DNA of 38,609 bases from an uncultured Saprospiraceae bacterium (GTDB lineage: Bacteria > Bacteroidota > Bacteroidia > Chitinophagales > Saprospiraceae): NCBI GenBank assembly GCA_937918905.1, contig CAKZSH010000009.1, positions 1 through 38,609 on the forward strand, written 5' to 3'. Shown here in pieces: positions 35,141-38,609 of this stretch. Both the position numbers and the translations under genes were made by a program. The notes beneath the pieces are model-generated. The model was not told the origin of the DNA. It worked only from the letters and a program-made list of their open reading frames with translations, and did not search any database. Positions within the stretch are counted from its first letter, which is position 1, and each line of letters opens with the position of its first letter.

Positions 35141-36922
35141 TTAAAAATAAATCCAAGGAATCACAACCGTTGCCAATGCCCAAAATATCAAAGTTAAAAT
35201 ACCACCTACCAAAACAAAATCTCTAAACTTATAATTACCTGGGCTTAAAATCAACGTATTCGTTTGATAACCAATAGGGGTAAAGAAACTCATATTTGCT
35301 GCAAACATTACTACTAATAAAAATGGTTTTGTATCCAGTCCTGACTTAACTGCAATTGAAACTGCTATAGGAGTAATTAATATTGCAGTTGCATTGTTAG
35401 AAATAAATCCACTCATCAAAATAGTAAAAATAAAAAGTGCTGAAATGGCCATAGATGGACTTCCTTCGCCTAAAAAGTATAAAAATTGCTCGGCTAAAAA
35501 ACTATCCGCATCTGTATTACTCATGGCAGAACCCAACGGAATCATACCTGCCAGAAGAAAAATAATACCCCAGTTAATTTCTCGATAAGCCCTTTGCATA
35601 TCCACACACTTGGTTATAACCATCGCAAATGCTCCAGTCAATGCGCTCACCATAATTGGTAGAATCCCTAATGCAGCAAGTAAAACTAAAGCCACTAAAA
35701 TGCCAATAGCTACCCACTTATTCCCAACCTTTTTATCAAATTCTTCAAACTCTTGTAGCACTAAAAAATCAGGTAAATTATAGAAACGATGAAAGTCTGC
35801 CTTATTTACAGAGACCAAAAGTATATCCCCTATCTCCACTTTTATTTCACTAAATTTTCTTTTTAAAATTTGTCTTTTCTTTTGTATTGCCAATGGAATA
35901 GCTTGAAAATTATTTTGGATTTGTGCAGTTTGAAAATTATCCCCAATCAATCGACTATTAGGTAATATTAATACTTTACAAAGCACTTGCTCATTTTCTT
36001 TTTGATGCTCAAATTCTTGCTTTGATTTTTGTTGATGAACAAAACTAACTCCTTCACTATGATACATAGATTTCATTTTATCCAAATTCCCTTTTACCAA
36101 AAGTTGATCGCCTTCTCTGATTATTTCATTATCTGTTGGAAATCTTGCCTGACCATTACTATGGTAAATCCGTAATAATTCTACATCTTCATCATTTTTT
36201 AAGTTGGTTTCAATTACAGGTTTACCAATCATTTTGGAGTTGGCATTCACCTTTAATAAGGTCAGGTAATAATCCACATTAAATTCCTCTAGCATGTCTT
36301 GTTGTTTTGCTCGAGCTGGAATTAATCGAATTCCTATAAAAATCATATACAGAATAGCCACCACCAAAAAAATAGCACCAACTCCTGAAAATTCAAAAAT
36401 AGCTAAGTTTCCTTGCCCTAAATTTTCTGCTACAGAATTGACAATCAGATTGGTAGAGGTTCCCATCAAACTACATGAACCTCCTATTATAGCAGCAAAT
36501 GATAAGGGAATCAATAGTTTCGAAAGGTTAACTTTTACCTTGGGAGCAATGTCAATAAAAACTCTGAGGAATACAATAACGACTGCAGTAGAACTAATAA
36601 ATGCCGATACTATTGCTACGATCAACATCATCAAAGTAATCGCTAACCATAATGGATAATTAAATAATTTTTGAATATGCTTGCCCAGTAATTTTATTGC
36701 ACCACTCTGTTCTAGTCCTATTCCTACTATCATCAAACCCAAAATAGTCATAGTTGCTTGATTTCCGAAACCCATAATTCCCTGTTGTGGTGTTACCAAC
36801 CCAGTCACTAAAAGCGTAACCATAATTCCAAAAGAAATCACATCAATTGGCAACCATTCAGTAACAAACAAAATAATCGTAAGAATCACGATGCCAAAGA
36901 CTAACATCATTTCGTAAGTCAT
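35141..36922 (-). CDS. SLC13-family anion permease with two TrkA-C domains
   Basis: A 593-residue inner-membrane transporter. The N-terminal transmembrane half (about 1-200) holds the first conserved loop (FISSTAVVIVFLR, 108-120) and GGSCSLMGTSTNLIVN (147-162). Two cytoplasmic TrkA-C-like ligand-binding domains follow at about 205-375 (TLLKVNANSKMIGKPVIETN; GDQLLVKGNLDKM; LPNSRLIGDNFQ). The C-terminal transmembrane half (about 395-593) has the matching motif GFISNNATAILITP (Ser508-Asn510). This is the SLC13/SAC1/CitT-like permease layout, typically sodium-coupled uptake of sulphate, dicarboxylates or similar anions; the substrate is not determinable. There is no neighbouring sulphur-assimilation gene. 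Confidence 0.9.
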   Translation of the reverse strand: MTYEMMLVFGIVILTIILFVTEWLPIDVISFGIMVTLLVTGLVTPQQGIMGFGNQATMTILGLMIVGIGLEQSGAIKLLGKHIQKLFNYPLWLAITLMMLIVAIVSAFISSTAVVIVFLRVFIDIAPKVKVNLSKLLIPLSFAAIIGGSCSLMGTSTNLIVNSVAENLGQGNLAIFEFSGVGAIFLVVAILYMIFIGIRLIPARAKQQDMLEEFNVDYYLTLLKVNANSKMIGKPVIETNLKNDEDVELLRIYHSNGQARFPTDNEIIREGDQLLVKGNLDKMKSMYHSEGVSFVHQQKSKQEFEHQKENEQVLCKVLILPNSRLIGDNFQTAQIQNNFQAIPLAIQKKRQILKRKFSEIKVEIGDILLVSVNKADFHRFYNLPDFLVLQEFEEFDKKVGNKWVAIGILVALVLLAALGILPIMVSALTGAFAMVITKCVDMQRAYREINWGIIFLLAGMIPLGSAMSNTDADSFLAEQFLYFLGEGSPSMAISALFIFTILMSGFISNNATAILITPIAVSIAVKSGLDTKPFLLVVMFAANMSFFTPIGYQTNTLILSPGNYKFRDFVLVGGILTLIFWALATVVIPWIYF

Positions 36923-37045
36923 AAAATGCTATTTTTTAGTTGGAGGAAATCATTGTCTTTAGATGATGGATTATAATTCTAGAAAGAAGAACTTGGCAAG
37001 ATGTTCAATGTGAAGGATTGAAATTTTAAACTGATGCTTTATCGA

Positions 37046-37079
37046 AAAAGGATAGAAAAAAATAATTTTCTATCCTTTT
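37046..37079 (-). terminator. Terminator of the minus-strand exonuclease-fold operon
   Basis: A perfect 14 bp stem aaaaggatagaaaa/ttttctatcctttt (37046-37059 and 37066-37079). Read leftward on the minus strand it ends in a T-rich stretch. It lies between the stop at 37102 and the SLC13 start at 36922. Confidence 0.75.
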
Positions 37080-37101
37080 GTATTGTTATTTTAGAAAATA
37101 A

Positions 37102-38055
37102 TTATGTTTCCAAATTCACTTCCAGCAAAACAGGAAAGTGATCGCTTCCAATTTTTTCTAAACGTTTGATTTGTAATAATTTAAATTCCTTACTTATAAA
37201 AAAATGATCTATCGGAACTCTAAATAAAGGAATTAACGCATTGTAAGTATTAAAGAAACCACGTCCAACTCTCGGATCTTTCAAACTACTAATGAGTTTA
37301 AAATTTTGAGTGATTCTTGACCAACCTACATCATTTAAATCTCCACCTACAATAGTGGGCAAATGATTCTCATTAGTCATCCCTGCTATTTTTATCAGTT
37401 CGATATCTTTATTTTCTGCCTCATTGGAAGGTGCAGGTGGTCGTGGATGTAATCCTATAAACTGGATTATTTTACCCTTAAATTGAATATGCGTATGGCA
37501 GGAAGGAATATCTTTTTCCACTAAAAATTTTATTTCAGAATTTATAAGCGGGTACTTTGAAAAAAATAACATTCCGAAAGAATTCTCTTGGGGTCGTAAA
37601 ATAGTATATGGATATTGTTTTTTTAAATGGATGACAGCATCATACCATGCTTGATTGGTTTCGGTCAATAAGAAAATATCGGGTTGTACCTTGTTCAACA
37701 AATCAATTAATCGCTGGTATTGTGTATTTTTCTCGCGAACATTTATAGTGAGAAATTTTATGGCAGCATCTGACTTCTCGGCACGCTCAACTTCCACTTT
37801 GTGAAATGGCGTAAATGGAAAAATTACTCTTAGATGATAAACTACTCCAAACAATAATGAGGTTAAATAGCATTTTACCCAAAATGAACTTAAAGGGAAA
37901 TAAATTAATCCAATCACAAAAAGTACAAACATCACCCATGCCAAATGTACTCGCCCCACGTCCCAACCTTTTACCCACCATTGAGGTAATCTCAAGGATG
38001 AGATTACCGTGGCGGCAATACAAAAAATTGTCAATGTGTGAAAAGCAATTTGCAT
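37102..38055 (-). CDS. Membrane-anchored endonuclease/exonuclease/phosphatase-fold protein
   Basis: A 317-residue protein. Three hydrophobic segments (about 3-22, 37-56 and 60-80) form an N-terminal membrane domain, followed by the EEP catalytic domain (about 97-317). Catalytic positions are visible: FLTINVR with Asn105, LLTETNQAW with Glu132, LHPRPPAP, GGDLNDVGWSRI (Asp and Asn), and GSDHFPVLLEV near the end (Asp-His). These are the Mg-dependent hydrolase residues, so it is likely active. This membrane-anchored subtype is common in Bacteroidota; the natural substrate (nucleic acid, phosphoinositide or other phosphodiester) is not known. It is preceded by the small membrane protein gene 21 bp upstream, probably one operon. 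Confidence 0.88.
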   Translation of the reverse strand: MQIAFHTLTIFCIAATVISSLRLPQWWVKGWDVGRVHLAWVMFVLFVIGLIYFPLSSFWVKCYLTSLLFGVVYHLRVIFPFTPFHKVEVERAEKSDAAIKFLTINVREKNTQYQRLIDLLNKVQPDIFLLTETNQAWYDAVIHLKKQYPYTILRPQENSFGMLFFSKYPLINSEIKFLVEKDIPSCHTHIQFKGKIIQFIGLHPRPPAPSNEAENKDIELIKIAGMTNENHLPTIVGGDLNDVGWSRITQNFKLISSLKDPRVGRGFFNTYNALIPLFRVPIDHFFISKEFKLLQIKRLEKIGSDHFPVLLEVNLET

Positions 38056-38076
38056 TAAGGAAGTTTATATGAAGGT

Positions 38077-38292
38077 TTAATATTTTCTACTTGTTTGATT
38101 CACACCACCTATTACCATAAACACTCCTATTCCAATAATCACATAAGCAATACTTGAGGATTCTTTATCCTTTGCTTCAATTTCTAAGTTTCCGATCTCT
38201 ATTTCTGTAGAACTGTTATCTAATTTTGTATATCCCAAAAAGCCAACGGCTAATCCACCAAGAACTAAAATAAGAGGAATCATCTTTTTCAT
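38077..38292 (-). CDS. Small two-helix membrane protein (DUF3185-like)
   Basis: A 71-residue protein from ATG 38292. The frame extends to a TTG at 38313 but the extra seven codons are poly-K/A-rich. Two hydrophobic helices (IPLILVLGGLAVGFLGYT and SSIAYVIIGIGVFMVIGGV) are joined by an acidic linker (EIEIGNLEIEAKDKES). The layout resembles DUF3185 proteins. The function is unknown. It is co-directional with the EEP-fold gene. Confidence 0.65.
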   Translation of the reverse strand: MKKMIPLILVLGGLAVGFLGYTKLDNSSTEIEIGNLEIEAKDKESSSIAYVIIGIGVFMVIGGVNQTSRKY

Positions 38293-38551
38293 TTTTTTTT
38301 GTTTTAACCTCAAAAATGAAGTTGTTTGAAAATATCTGTTGAGATTTGAGTGAATATTTTTTGAGCAACACCCAAATGTAAATGAATTGTTAGACTACGT
38401 TTTTATTGACTTTTTATAAAAAACATGAGAAACTTCACTACTCTACACTTTTTTATTTTTCCAAAATAAAAAGAATTACAAGTCCCAGAGGGCTATCGTA
38501 TGTACATAAGTAGTATTACCTTTTTTTAAAATATATTTCAGTACTTGCAAG
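38293..38551. other. Right-end intergenic region with an element remnant
   Basis: AT-rich DNA, with the isolated fragment agtcccagaggg (38481-38492) followed by ctatcg. It matches the repeated core of the 27116-27315 element and may be the remains of another copy. There is no terminator or RNA gene in it. Confidence 0.35.
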
Positions 38552-38609
38552 ATGAAATTTACACCTATAACCGTTTCGAACTTTAAGCTTCCAATACAAA
38601 AAGGAAGTC
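38552..38609 (+). CDS. Possible start of a gene running off the right edge
   Basis: ATG 38552 opens a frame of 19 codons that stays open to the window end (MKFTPITVSNFKLPIQKGS). The composition looks like a real N-terminus rather than a chance frame, but there is no recognisable motif, promoter box or ribosome site to confirm it. Confidence 0.35.
   Translation, partial: MKFTPITVSNFKLPIQKGS

Overview
The window is a chromosomal segment of an AT-rich member of the Bacteroidota, most likely a free-living, Saprospira-like lineage (this placement is inference). The evidence is two giant secreted proteins with type IX secretion (T9SS) C-terminal sorting domains and SprB-type repeats, a lipidated TamA homologue (TamL) paired with TamB, Bacteroidota-type -7 promoter boxes (TAnnTTTG), and the absence of Shine-Dalgarno-like leaders before most genes. 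No rRNA, tRNA, CRISPR array, prophage or plasmid backbone is visible.

Layout. 1-7.4 kb: a CarboxypepD_reg-like surface/secreted protein (minus), a 1662-residue M12B/reprolysin-like metallopeptidase with P-domain, SprB repeats and T9SS signal (plus), and a RelE/ParE-type toxin-antitoxin pair (minus). 7.5-12.3 kb: lepA, a lipoprotein, a DEAD-box RNA helicase and a small membrane protein. 12.3-13.5 kb: a REP/RAYT island. A REP-associated tyrosine transposase is bracketed by inverted pairs of one 29-30 bp REP, and a 158 bp palindromic element flanked by TA has inserted into it and cut off its last 35 codons. 13.5-20.8 kb: a 2422-residue protein that starts with a thioredoxin-like domain carrying WCGPC and continues as 15 Ig/PKD-like repeats, SprB repeats, a HYR domain and a T9SS signal. 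21.4-24.3 kb: a two-gene molybdenum hydroxylase (isoquinoline 1-oxidoreductase-like) with a Tat signal on the large subunit. 24.4-27.0 kb: small envelope proteins, a truncated barrel gene and a tandem universal-stress protein. 27.4-34.7 kb: tamB-tamL, overlapping by 4 bp. 35.1-38.3 kb: a SLC13-type permease, an endonuclease/exonuclease/phosphatase-fold protein and a small membrane protein, all minus. A possible gene start runs off the right edge.

Much of the biology is at the cell surface: T9SS-exported giants, the TAM pathway (TamB plus TamL) for outer-membrane assembly, and periplasmic oxidation by the molybdoenzyme.

The most distinctive non-coding feature is that almost every spacer of more than about 100 bp holds a different long imperfect palindrome: 9357-9480, 9544-9708, 10531-10622, the REP pairs near 12.4 and 13.3 kb, 12510-12667, 25200-25364, 27116-27315 and 34790-34993. 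At least two behave like non-autonomous mobile elements: one left a TA-flanked interruption in the RAYT, and the other is bounded by a perfect 13 bp direct repeat.
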